This document shows, one piece after another, positions 49,301 through 57,522 of a stretch of 64,000 nucleotides of DNA. A program made the position numbers and the translations under genes. Positions within the stretch are counted from its first letter, which is position 1; the number at the start of each line of letters is the position of its first letter. The notes under the pieces were generated by a model. The model had not been told where the DNA came from. It ran no database searches and saw nothing but the letters and a program-made list of their open reading frames with translations. The stretch comes from Barthelona sp. PCE (lineage: Eukaryota > Metamonada: BaSk clade). The stretch covers positions 62,001 through 126,000 of the forward strand of contig JAUFOR010000004.1 of assembly GCA_040285745.1 (NCBI GenBank), read 5' to 3'.

Positions 49301-50498
49301 GCTTTCCATTGTTGGTAAACGGGATGATAACGATCTGCACATTACTGATTTTGAGGTATTCAGTCTCATGTCCATCGTAAAGGACTATATGCTCGTTCTC
49401 TGGCCGCTTGTGTTCAATACAGATTCGTTCGACACTATTATACAATCGAAAACAGGAATCCGTGCCTTTTTTTCGCTGCTGATTAATCCTCTTGCAACAG
49501 TTTGTATGGCAATCGACTTTAAATGGGGAAGTAGCCTTGTTTTGACAACTTTTATATCAGTATTTTACATGGTTGGTTTCTTTTATTCGTTCCTAAACTA
49601 TCTCACAAGCAAAAAAGCTACTCGTTTTCTTTTTATTCTTTTGCCAGCGTTTGTTTTGGTTTTCGTTTCACGAGAATCACTTTGGGAAATGTTAATATGG
49701 GGTGCTTTTGCAACAGTTTTTCTCATCATCCTTGCAACAGACTACCAATTAAACGCACTTTCTTCTTTTTTCTTGTTGATTGCACCGTTTGCATTCTCAC
49801 TGTTATGGTGGGACTCTCGTGGAGGACTGACTTATACATGTAGTATTATGTTTGTTGTGATACTTATGTTTGTGATTGTAAGGAAGCCCAAAGTCAGCGT
49901 CATGACTGGTCTTAATTACTATTTCCTCCCGTATATTTTCAAAGGAATCCTGCTTGTTGCAGTGCCCGTCAAGTTTAGTGACATTTATGGCCTTAGTAAT
50001 CTTAGTGGCTATCATTCAATTGTGGACTTTGAAAATCCTTACAACAGTTACAGAGTTGTTCTTATCGTATTAATGATACTTTTTTGCTTCATGAGCTATT
50101 CCGTTGCTCGTAAGCTCACAAAAACTGGTGATGCAAGCAAAACTGGTTATGATCTCTTTATATTCATCCTAGTAATAGGCAGATCTCTGTATACGTTCCT
50201 GTCATATATAGTGCATGATTACCTACCGAATTATATATTTCTGTTGAGTCTTCTTACCTATGTGCAGTTTAAAAAACCCTTCAAGACAATCAATAACCTG
50301 ATGCTGAGAATATCATTTTTTGTTACCTTTTTCAGCGCTGTTTCGGGCTTTTTCTTTAAAATTGACAACCTTCAAATCTCACTTATTGTAGTATTACCTT
50401 GTCTTCTGGTAGCTTTGAATGGTATTCTGATGAAATCGTCCATTGACATCAAGAGTAGTTTTGTCGAGAACAGTGCCTTTCTTTTGGAAGATCTTTAA
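46320..50498 (+). CDS. Beta-helix ectodomain protein with Cys-rich module and multi-pass membrane domain (1392 residues)
   Basis: The first ATG at 46320 begins MALILLKFLLFTLFVTFSQG, a good signal peptide of about 19 residues. Residues 25 to about 790 are Asn/Ser/Asp-rich short strands typical of a right-handed beta-helix with many N-x-S/T sites. A Cys-rich module follows (YCKAGYGFDKFDRTCIGC ... CALGHHGTACTECVN, about 815-940). From about residue 962 on there are at least nine hydrophobic segments, including a KKPF...NN motif before the last two. This is the same layout as the giant gene at 1-21189, so both belong to one family of surface receptors or adhesins. Function is unknown. The hAT transposon ends 31 bp upstream of the ATG, so its promoter has been displaced or replaced. 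Confidence 0.82.
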   Translation: MALILLKFLLFTLFVTFSQGKSCYFDEVISLSPGLNTFAKLRDDCTITLKNLKDEGHYSLAFVESNITVAFFENENHPLFNKILLENSDVKFIPVLDAQRMSLIKADKISISNSVVADLNIKAISSTSNVTMYNSTTLGEVKYYNFLNGCFNNITNDGRDLKFKTQVTNSFVSLSSSKFSFNSWTELHSDTINVTDLVQSDLRLYFANAIYLNLHEIITDLSFHIYTDRIDYIHLFNCNNSKLYVRGSTRKNHGFKMIESDFQSIELSKMYVSYLLLHDMRFSHLNLNGTTIGLLQESSIDHFYISNVDFQNQFLHFYDTSDKMSILNFVLKDCIIHDIDYTKSKPREDVGNYLMPNANKIQLTNSTFRNITLTNDLYMKKQLTMQAIISDCTFFDCDFLLKVDNGVDIINSGLHNVRIKDKITLIRFQDSVFDHIAFTKMSTFLYKHYSFVSNCSFFNIANTLSLFYIQEHSSAYAVQAQKLVFRNIDINGFIFAVSRHSPGFVEASLEDISISRFSGIGIWNIESDVQLPLFSVNNLIVTHSIMNSVFLLSSVNSSPMSISMTNVSIDVSADVLLTAQEHVKAINLTNISVIFQKQSVLLLLSTEEKYASVSLFNTTVTMDSNSVLILEDSWHASFEYSFRYVTVRDTYIGDGFQSLMYLKEAIFETIENSLFETQRRIASVSYLFLTEQSQSIVDRVQALHCIGCDDSREILYEAYTRRVGINTLLEGHVSVVFGAHSRQAIDQPWEIVYMTRPSFSLNHTKLWNVPTALLSIDIDLIDYPGLMISIFDANGLVTRSLTENTYCKAGYGFDKFDRTCIGCSSGHYQFQLSNEPQCFTAENLQSDFLRVRLSGTMYSVDPGNFIVESDNTTYLMDCMNSFCTGLLVEAGLSGKSFYNMHVPSAEFDVYRYSDKFIYEVSGCALGHHGTACTECVNRLMIKDDMYQGFYNFLTQGCILVREKHRNLAYFVLPIQLILLTLGIKYYHVLQRIPWLSIVGKRDDNDLHITDFEVFSLMSIVKDYMLVLWPLVFNTDSFDTIIQSKTGIRAFFSLLINPLATVCMAIDFKWGSSLVLTTFISVFYMVGFFYSFLNYLTSKKATRFLFILLPAFVLVFVSRESLWEMLIWGAFATVFLIILATDYQLNALSSFFLLIAPFAFSLLWWDSRGGLTYTCSIMFVVILMFVIVRKPKVSVMTGLNYYFLPYIFKGILLVAVPVKFSDIYGLSNLSGYHSIVDFENPYNSYRVVLIVLMILFCFMSYSVARKLTKTGDASKTGYDLFIFILVIGRSLYTFLSYIVHDYLPNYIFLLSLLTYVQFKKPFKTINNLMLRISFFVTFFSAVSGFFFKIDNLQISLIVVLPCLLVALNGILMKSSIDIKSSFVENSAFLLEDL

Positions 50499-50818
50499 CG
50501 TGTCAATGGGAAATTATGTATTTCATGTGGTAAAAGAATGAAAGCATAATGAAGAAAACTGCATATGAATAATCTCAATTCTCCTTTTTAGATCCTTTTT
50601 CAGTAAGCAGTTCGAAAAATACGACCCTTAATGATGATAATGGCGTCTAAATACCTTATTCTAAAAGCTGGGATTCTATTTTCTTTTTTCTTTTTTTTCG
50701 AACTGCAAAAACATGTAAATAAATAACAATGTGGTTTTTTTTCGGTGGTCAAATAGTCATACAACGAATAGAGTTTCGTTTGCAATCTGTACCATTGTTT
50801 TTTACCTATTCATACTAA
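50499..50818. other. Spacer, no feature recognised
   Basis: This 320-bp AT-rich spacer lies between two same-direction genes. It includes pyrimidine-rich tracts near 50680-50700 and 50730-50740. I see no RNA gene or further coding sequence. Confidence 0.5.
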
Positions 50819-53194
50819 ATGAGATCTTCACAGATAAAAGCTTTGTCGTATAAGACAGTAAGGCAACTTAGAGCACACTGTTTACGTCTCGTATGTCTCA
50901 TTATTCTTCCGGTGCTAATATTGGTTCTAATGATTACGTTTTCAGCTCCAGATGCCCCATGGTCAGGAATAGGTGTATGGAATTCATCCATTCATGGCGA
51001 TTATCCCTTTAGTAATCAGGGTATGTTCGGTTTTGACAGTGCTGATGAATCAGTTGTGGATGGTATGACAGCTTGGGGTCGTCCTGAAGCATTTTCACAT
51101 TACAACCACTCTTCAAGTGATACTGAAATCTTCACTTCTAATCTTGAGAAGATTGATTTGTATGGACAATTTGCTATAAACTACAAAAATTTAGATATTG
51201 ACACCAACAATCGCCTGAGCCTTAACCTAGATGTTCTTCGCGCACCAACAACGGATGCAAGAAAGCCAGCAATGACAACACGAGCAGAACCGGCAGTTGC
51301 TTCAACTAATGCACTGTTCTATTACATGAAATCAACATACAATACGACGGTTGGGTACATCAAGCAAAAATTCGGCAATGTACCATACTTGATGATTTAC
51401 CAAAACAAGAGCGGAATTGATGGCTTCACATTTATGATTATTCTAACATTGCACCTTATGTTTATTGTGGACTGTCTTAATATATACAGTGACATCAAAT
51501 CCAACATGATTGACCTGCTCAAGCTCAGTGGCATGGATCACCAAAGCTACATTATGTCAAGCGTTCTTGTTTTTGCAATTTTCAAAGTTGTTGTGTTTTT
51601 CGCATTGATTGTGTACATGTATTTTTCCAAATTTAGACCCTTCTATACCACTGTCCTTCTGTATTGGCTGGTTGGCTTTATATTTGTGTCAATCGCCCTC
51701 TCAATGTTTTCTCTTTTCTTCACAGTTTTAACAGGTAAGATGTGTTTAATTTTCGGCTTGTTCTTTGCTTTCATTGTACCTTCCATCTTTGATTCTTTCT
51801 ACGATGAGGGGGATATCTTTAAGATGCCAATTTACTACAGATGGATCTGGCTACCGACTTATCTCATCAAGGTGTTCTTCCAAAACGGTATTCTATATTC
51901 GTTATACGAGAGTAAGGAAATGACCTATGGGATCTTTCTTGAGGGCCCCTTCCTCTTTGTGGCTGGAGGTACTGTTGTCTGTTGTGTTTTATACTATTAC
52001 TTTATTAAAGGCGTTATGTCTGATGGTTGGAAGCTGTTTTTTGATAAATTGAGTTCCTTTTCATTTCTCAAAAAGAAGAAAAAGACTCCCATTGGTGCTA
52101 TCGACAAGGAACTTCGTGTTTCTTTTCATTTAGATGCAGATGATGAACAATTCGTTGATCCAGATTGCGAATATGAGCATCATAGAGCAGAAACCTGTGT
52201 TGATGATAATGTTATATTACGCGCATCACACATTGTTAAGATTTTCAACGAAGGTCAAGAAGACGAGAAAGTTGCTGTTGATGATGTCTCAATTTGTCTT
52301 GAAAAAGGTAAGGTCATGTCCTTCTTGGGTCCTTCCGGTGCTGGAAAAACCACCTCAATCCACTGTATTCTTGGTATGTTGGAAAAGAACCACGGTGAAA
52401 TATACTTCAAGAACGAGAGAATTACAAAGAAAAATATCCATGATTTCCGAATGAAATGTGGTGTTGTCCCTCAGGAAACTACCGTGTGGGAAGACCTAAC
52501 CGTTGAGGATCATCTTGTTATCTTTGCAATGCTTAAAAACGTCAAGACTGATATTGGTTCAAAAGTCGAAGCAACGTTGCGCGTTTGTAATCTTCTTCAA
52601 CAGAGATATAAATTGGCCAATGCACTTTCCGGTGGCTTCAAGCGCTGTCTGATGATTGCTGTCGCACTTTGTAGCTCACCTGAGGTTGTTCTCTTCGACG
52701 AATGTTTTGTTGGTATTGCTATTGACCTTAAGTCAACTATTCAGAACATCATTCGTTTGCAATCTCAAAGGTGCGCTATTTTAATCACTTCACACTCACT
52801 GCTCGATCTCGAACTCGTTGCTGATAAAACACTGATCATTAACGATGGTGCAATGCAGGCTGTTGGTGATATCAGTGATCTGAAACGTAAATTTGATAAG
52901 GGTGTGCAACTTTCTATTGCACTTAAGGAGGCAGAATCTTCAGTTGCAATCACTCCTTCTGAACTTGTTCATCGTGTTTCCCAAGTGCTTGGACCACTCC
53001 TTGAAAAAAGTAACCTAATTTCTCAGCAAAATCTTGTCTTTAAATGGAAAATGGATATCTCCCATCATGAGCTCGCTGTCTTGTTTGGTAATATCAGGAA
53101 ATTGTGCGAAGATGAGCTAAATGAAGAGATCAGATACTGGTCTATCTCCCCTAACACTCTTGAGGATGTGTTCCTCACTGTAACTGAGGGTTAA
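50819..53194 (+). CDS. ABCA-type half ABC transporter (TMD-NBD)
   Basis: The 791-residue protein has one N-terminal transmembrane helix (about 25-45), a large extracytoplasmic loop, a group of about five more helices (about 200-400) and one nucleotide-binding domain. The NBD has Walker A GPSGAGKT (504-511), Q-loop VVPQET, signature LSGGF (603-607), Walker B VVLFDE with D627/E628, and H-loop His in ITSHS. The extreme C-terminus SPNTLEDVFLTV is the ABCA-family regulatory motif. Family members flip or export lipids; half-size ABCA proteins probably dimerise. The residues after Walker B read CFVGIAID where ABC proteins usually have PTSGLD, so the D-loop is degenerate. Confidence 0.88.
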   Translation: MRSSQIKALSYKTVRQLRAHCLRLVCLIILPVLILVLMITFSAPDAPWSGIGVWNSSIHGDYPFSNQGMFGFDSADESVVDGMTAWGRPEAFSHYNHSSSDTEIFTSNLEKIDLYGQFAINYKNLDIDTNNRLSLNLDVLRAPTTDARKPAMTTRAEPAVASTNALFYYMKSTYNTTVGYIKQKFGNVPYLMIYQNKSGIDGFTFMIILTLHLMFIVDCLNIYSDIKSNMIDLLKLSGMDHQSYIMSSVLVFAIFKVVVFFALIVYMYFSKFRPFYTTVLLYWLVGFIFVSIALSMFSLFFTVLTGKMCLIFGLFFAFIVPSIFDSFYDEGDIFKMPIYYRWIWLPTYLIKVFFQNGILYSLYESKEMTYGIFLEGPFLFVAGGTVVCCVLYYYFIKGVMSDGWKLFFDKLSSFSFLKKKKKTPIGAIDKELRVSFHLDADDEQFVDPDCEYEHHRAETCVDDNVILRASHIVKIFNEGQEDEKVAVDDVSICLEKGKVMSFLGPSGAGKTTSIHCILGMLEKNHGEIYFKNERITKKNIHDFRMKCGVVPQETTVWEDLTVEDHLVIFAMLKNVKTDIGSKVEATLRVCNLLQQRYKLANALSGGFKRCLMIAVALCSSPEVVLFDECFVGIAIDLKSTIQNIIRLQSQRCAILITSHSLLDLELVADKTLIINDGAMQAVGDISDLKRKFDKGVQLSIALKEAESSVAITPSELVHRVSQVLGPLLEKSNLISQQNLVFKWKMDISHHELAVLFGNIRKLCEDELNEEIRYWSISPNTLEDVFLTVTEG

Positions 53195-53529
53195 GTTACC
53201 TAAATATTTGTACATATTTGAAAATAAACTGTTTACAATATTCACCCTGCTTATCATCTTTTTTTATTATTAAATGATTTTGCTGCTCAGTTATTGTGAC
53301 AACGCTTTTGTGTGACTTTTTGACAAATTAAAAGGCTATTAAACATTCAATTGAGGAGTAACACTATCTTGCTGCAAAATCAGCAAACATGAAATTTATA
53401 CACTACACGGGTTATAAAAATGCCATACAAACTTATTTCAACATATAAAAATCTATTTCCTTGACTTTTGCAACTGTTATAGTAATATCTCCCTTTTCAA
53501 CACTCGTACTAAGTAACTAGCGATAGTAC
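53195..53529. other. Spacer with probable 3' end signal
   Basis: This 335-bp AT-rich spacer lies between same-direction genes. AATAAA near 53223, about 30 bp after the ABCA stop, could be a polyadenylation signal. Nothing else is recognised. Confidence 0.4.
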
Positions 53530-56007
53530 ATGGCACAAAACGAGGAAATCTGCATGTCTGACGAAGGCAGTCTGTTGCTAGAAGACGAAGTAGAAGATTT
53601 CTGCCAGTACTTCTCACAAGGCTTTCCATCATTGAGACACGGGTGCTCTTTGGACGAATTAAGACTTGCTTTTTGGAAGGAATATAGTGAACATGAGGAA
53701 AGCAGCTCAAAACTGGGTTTTAACTTTACACTTGCAGCATATCATGTATTGAGTAATGCAAGAAGTCGTGTGTTCTATGAGGTAGACAGGCTAGAGCACT
53801 GTCTCCCCATTGATGAACCAATGAATACAGGTACTGTCTTACAAGGACTTCCTGAGGAAGATTGCAACTCTCTAACATACTCATTTGGGCAATGTGAACC
53901 GACGGCTTTCCTCACAAAGCTGGAGGCTGGACAACCGGTATATTTTGGTCTATTTTTCAATTTATTGTTGGTCTTTAACCCTCAAACAGAAGCCCAGGTT
54001 GAAAGTATTAGCCAATGCGTGAGCAGCATCATTGCTCTGCACTCTTGGACAGAGTCCAACATACGGCAAGTCAGTCTGAACGAATATATGTGTGTCTTCG
54101 ACAACAAGATTTTTACATCGGAAAACAAGGCTCATCAACATCTTCTGGGTAACTACCAAGATAAGGCGAAGGCTTTCGTTAATAAGCTGAAGAACTATAA
54201 AGATTTTGAAATTGATGAGAAACTCTACTTCTTTACAAAAGTCCTTTTTAGCAATTTCCAAAGGGTGAAACTCAATGAGACGGATTTAAACGCTACAAAC
54301 AACATGACTTTGGCGAAGAAATTGCATCTTCCCCGTCTGATGGTACCACAATTACTACATACTATTGAGGAGATGAACGTACATCATCACAAAAAGCAAA
54401 GGAAGAAGAAGAAGAAGGGAAGAAAACAGCAAAGCGCGTTCCCGTTGCCTGATTCAATTTTTTCGGAAATTCTAAGCGATAAGCACAATACAAAGTATCT
54501 TCAGTCAGCAATATTATCCTCAGACATGCCCAACCATCAGAAGAGCGCGCTGAGAACCATTCTGAACGGGTTGTATGATGCTCCCGTGCGGATACCCGAA
54601 ATATGGCAACCCCCAAAGGAGATGAAAGGGGAGGAAGAAGTTCAAGAAGCTGTTGAATCGGAAGATATAAAGGAGACACCTGTTGAAGAGGTGGAAAAGA
54701 GGGATTCCCCGAAGAAAGAGGTCAAAGAAGTCAAAGAAGAGCCAAAGCCGGCTCTTCGTCTAGATGATTTAGACCCACTGACACGCATTCATTACGAACG
54801 CAATGCAATGCCGGAGGAAGAGCGCGCTGAGGATATGGCGCTTCAAGATGATGTTGTTGTTGATGTTGCTACAGAAGTGTTTAACACTGCGATTTTTGAG
54901 CTGTTTATTCAGCCAATTTGCGAACGCTCGCATAAGAAGACATTAAGTAAGTATATGAAGGCAAAGCAAGAGGAAATACTACGCCACGAAGAAGAGGAAC
55001 GAAAGCGCATTCAGGAGCAAAAGCGTAAGAAGAAGCAAAAGCAAAAGCTGATGCGACAGTTAGAGGAGAGCGTTGTCGATATGTTACTGCAGAACTTCTT
55101 AAGTTGGGAGATGGGAATAACTTGTAATGAAGCGCTCTTTGAGGCACGTGCAAAAACGCACTCGCTTAATCCGGAATGTCTTGAGTACAAGAGTAGTGGT
55201 GGTGTCACTGCAGATTCTCTATTGAGCGAAGAGCTCGGTGAATACGATTTCGACAAGTATGATGAGGAAGCCAAAGCAAAAAGAGAGCAACGCATTAAGG
55301 AACTCAATTTCGACGAATCTTTATCTGTTATTGATGAAATTTTCTCATTTGAAGAATTGGATCGAGTAATGCGAGTTACAAAGAAATCAAAGCGAAAACC
55401 ACGTGTGTTGAGCACCATAAAAGCTTGTAGAGACTTTGTTTGTCTCAATAAGCTTCCAGAAACGCTTGAATGTATCGATCATCATATGAATGATTATACA
55501 CATCTTAACATTGAAAATAACTTAAACGATGAGCCAGAGAAGACGAAGAAGCAAGAAGATATAGCAAACGACACGAACAAAAGTGTTGATAAACAGAAAC
55601 AGAGAAGTAAGGAGTACGGTTTTGAACTGCAGTGTTCAAGTGCAAACATTTCCACACACAGGCTCACCACAGCAGTACAGGCAGTTTTTAAGACAACAGC
55701 GTTCCAAATTGAGTCTCGTAAGGGAAGTCGAACACATATCGTGTTTAGAGATGATGATATCAAACACGAGATCGAAGGAAATTCGGCTAAACACTACACA
55801 TACACACACCAAGATCTAAAGTTCAATTTTGTTCCGTGGAAGACAGGCCAACAGAGCGAGCGAGAGTCTGAAAGAGAAAGAACAAAGGCGTTGAGCGCAC
55901 CAATGAGTCCTGGACCTTTGTTGAACAGTCGTTTCAAGAAGAGTAGTGCAAGAACATCATTATCTTTTTCAGATACTCCACCAGGAGTGAGAAGAAAAAA
56001 GAAGTAA
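53530..56007 (+). CDS. Charged protein of unknown function with degenerate J-like N-terminus (825 residues)
   Basis: I do not recognise the family. Residues about 45-95 (SLDELRLAFWKEYSEHEE ... AAYHVLSNARSRVFYEVDR) resemble helices II-IV of a J domain, especially AYxVLSxxxxRxxYxxD, but there is no HPD tripeptide. A Lys-rich patch (HHHKKQRKKKKKGRK, about residue 285) looks like a nuclear or nucleolar signal. Acidic/Lys-rich coiled coil occupies much of 365-510. Near the C-terminus, residues about 715-775 form a small alpha/beta-like segment with FQIESRKGSRTHIVFR, faintly like the HicA/YcfA fold. The extreme C-terminus is basic. A nuclear role is only inferred. The stop is 26 bp from that of the convergent FSDD-repeat gene. 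Confidence 0.7.
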   Translation: MAQNEEICMSDEGSLLLEDEVEDFCQYFSQGFPSLRHGCSLDELRLAFWKEYSEHEESSSKLGFNFTLAAYHVLSNARSRVFYEVDRLEHCLPIDEPMNTGTVLQGLPEEDCNSLTYSFGQCEPTAFLTKLEAGQPVYFGLFFNLLLVFNPQTEAQVESISQCVSSIIALHSWTESNIRQVSLNEYMCVFDNKIFTSENKAHQHLLGNYQDKAKAFVNKLKNYKDFEIDEKLYFFTKVLFSNFQRVKLNETDLNATNNMTLAKKLHLPRLMVPQLLHTIEEMNVHHHKKQRKKKKKGRKQQSAFPLPDSIFSEILSDKHNTKYLQSAILSSDMPNHQKSALRTILNGLYDAPVRIPEIWQPPKEMKGEEEVQEAVESEDIKETPVEEVEKRDSPKKEVKEVKEEPKPALRLDDLDPLTRIHYERNAMPEEERAEDMALQDDVVVDVATEVFNTAIFELFIQPICERSHKKTLSKYMKAKQEEILRHEEEERKRIQEQKRKKKQKQKLMRQLEESVVDMLLQNFLSWEMGITCNEALFEARAKTHSLNPECLEYKSSGGVTADSLLSEELGEYDFDKYDEEAKAKREQRIKELNFDESLSVIDEIFSFEELDRVMRVTKKSKRKPRVLSTIKACRDFVCLNKLPETLECIDHHMNDYTHLNIENNLNDEPEKTKKQEDIANDTNKSVDKQKQRSKEYGFELQCSSANISTHRLTTAVQAVFKTTAFQIESRKGSRTHIVFRDDDIKHEIEGNSAKHYTYTHQDLKFNFVPWKTGQQSERESERERTKALSAPMSPGPLLNSRFKKSSARTSLSFSDTPPGVRRKKK

Positions 56008-56033
56008 AAGATAAGATTTTATTTATAACTAAA

Positions 56034-56864
56034 CTACATTTGGAACTGCATGTTGAATCCACCCTGAGGAGGCTGTTGACCAAACTGCATCTGATGTTGT
56101 TGGTGTTGATGTTGGTGTTGGGAGTTAACACCTTGGTTGAACCCCTGAGCCATTGCGTTGGCCATGTTGGCGGTAGCACCCATAGCGGCACCCATAGCTT
56201 GGCCCATAGCAGCGAAGGGGTTACCGTTCATTTGAACGTTAACGTTGGGGTTCATCTGAGGGTTCATCTGAGGGTTCATACCGGGTTGAGGAGCAAATCC
56301 TGGCTGAGGTTGGAAACCAGGTTGAGGTTGGGGTGCGAAGCCTGGCTGAGGCTGGAAACCAGGTTGAGGTTGAGGAGCAAAACCGGGTTGAGGAGCAAAT
56401 CCCGGTTGAGGAGCAAATCCAGGTTGAGGAGCAAATCCAGGTTGAGGAGCAAAACCGGGTTGAGGAGCAAAACCGGGTTGAGGTTGACGACTATTTGCAA
56501 AAAGAGCCATAACCTTCTTTTTATCATCACTGAAATTGAAGCAGTCAACTGCACGTTGGAAATCGCTTCGGTTACGGATCTTGGGAATTACCTGCTCACA
56601 TATTGTAACCTTCTCATCAGAAAATGAAACAGTTGAAAGAATTGCCACAAGATCATCCATGGTAAAGTTGTTAAATGAGCGTACCAAAATAAAGGCAGCC
56701 TTCACCTGATCATCAGAGAAAGAAAAACAGGAGAAAAGCTGCTGTAATTGGCTTGCAGATGCAAAGGGAGGTCTAGTGATCTGTAGTGAGGTCTCCAAAG
56801 CTTGGAGCTTGTCATCGCTGAAGGAAGCACCTTGAACGGCAGTAATTACAGATTGGAAACTCAT
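56034..56864 (-). CDS. FSDD-repeat (DUF4476-like) protein with PQPGFA-repeat tail (276 residues)
   Basis: The N-terminal half has four units of about 32 residues, each carrying F-S-D-D/E (at 15-18, 49-52, 81-84 and 111-114) followed by K/Q-hydrophobic residues, the pattern of DUF4476 domains. These are found in diverse protists and animals and have no defined function. Residues about 127-200 are tandem [12 protein letters not shown] units, then Met/Asn/Gln-rich low complexity to the end. It lacks a signal peptide and transmembrane helices. The tail looks intrinsically disordered and could drive condensation or act as a docking sequence. The ATG at 56864 is the first in frame. Confidence 0.75.
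   Translation of the reverse strand: MSFQSVITAVQGASFSDDKLQALETSLQITRPPFASASQLQQLFSCFSFSDDQVKAAFILVRSFNNFTMDDLVAILSTVSFSDEKVTICEQVIPKIRNRSDFQRAVDCFNFSDDKKKVMALFANSRQPQPGFAPQPGFAPQPGFAPQPGFAPQPGFAPQPGFAPQPQPGFQPQPGFAPQPQPGFQPQPGFAPQPGMNPQMNPQMNPNVNVQMNGNPFAAMGQAMGAAMGATANMANAMAQGFNQGVNSQHQHQHQQHQMQFGQQPPQGGFNMQFQM
56281..56489 (-). repeat. Coding minisatellite (18-bp unit, PQPGFA)
   Basis: The plus-strand 18-mer pattern GGTTGAGGAGCAAAACC with small variants is repeated in tandem. It encodes P-Q-P-G-F-A, with interspersed PQPGFQPQ variants near one end. Several adjacent units are nearly identical in DNA, so copy number is probably variable. Confidence 0.85.
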
Positions 56865-57522
56865 GTTAAAGTAAGAAAAGTATTTTCAAGTTCCAAACAA
56901 TATATACCTTATCGTTCTGGATAAAGTGCAGTTATAATATGCATTACTTGCTTTTCCACTGTAGAAAACCCAAAAATATGAAGCAAATCAGAAAATCTTG
57001 TTAATACATCATACAATCACAAAATAAGATTATAAAAATGGCAAGGATATACAAATAGACATAGGTCCATGAGTAAGTGAACATAACAAACAAAAAAAGA
57101 GTTCTTGTTAAGTTGAAAGTAAAACTATGATTTGTAATTTTTAAAAAAGATATTAAAACCATAAAATATCATTAAAACCTAAAATTTTGTGATAGTTTAG
57201 GAATATTGAATCAATTGATTGCCTGATTGCAACACAAAGTAAGAAAATATTTTTACAATGGTTGAAAGACCATTAATCAATCACCAAACGTAGTTTATTA
57301 ACATATTATTAGGTATAGCGCTTATTGAGTATCAAAAATATGATATTTAGCTCTGCAAGGAATGCAGGTATACATTAAATGATATAAACTCTCAAAATGT
57401 GTTGAAAATGCTGTCAAAATATACAACTAACATGAAAAGGTAGGTTGAAATACTTTAACAACATCAATGACGTGGCACCCGTTTTCATTTTTTTCTACCA
57501 ATTCATCCATACAACTTTTTGC
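56865..57522. other. Divergent AT-rich spacer
   Basis: This 658-bp spacer separates the FSDD-repeat gene and the bZIP gene. It is strongly AT-rich and contains a perfect 12-bp palindrome AATCAATTGATT (57209-57220). No gene or RNA is recognised. The bZIP frame is open back to about 57445 but has no ATG there. Confidence 0.45.

Noticed and set aside
56281-56489. CRISPR-like array
   Set aside because: Units are contiguous 18-bp repeats without spacers and are in frame inside a coding sequence.
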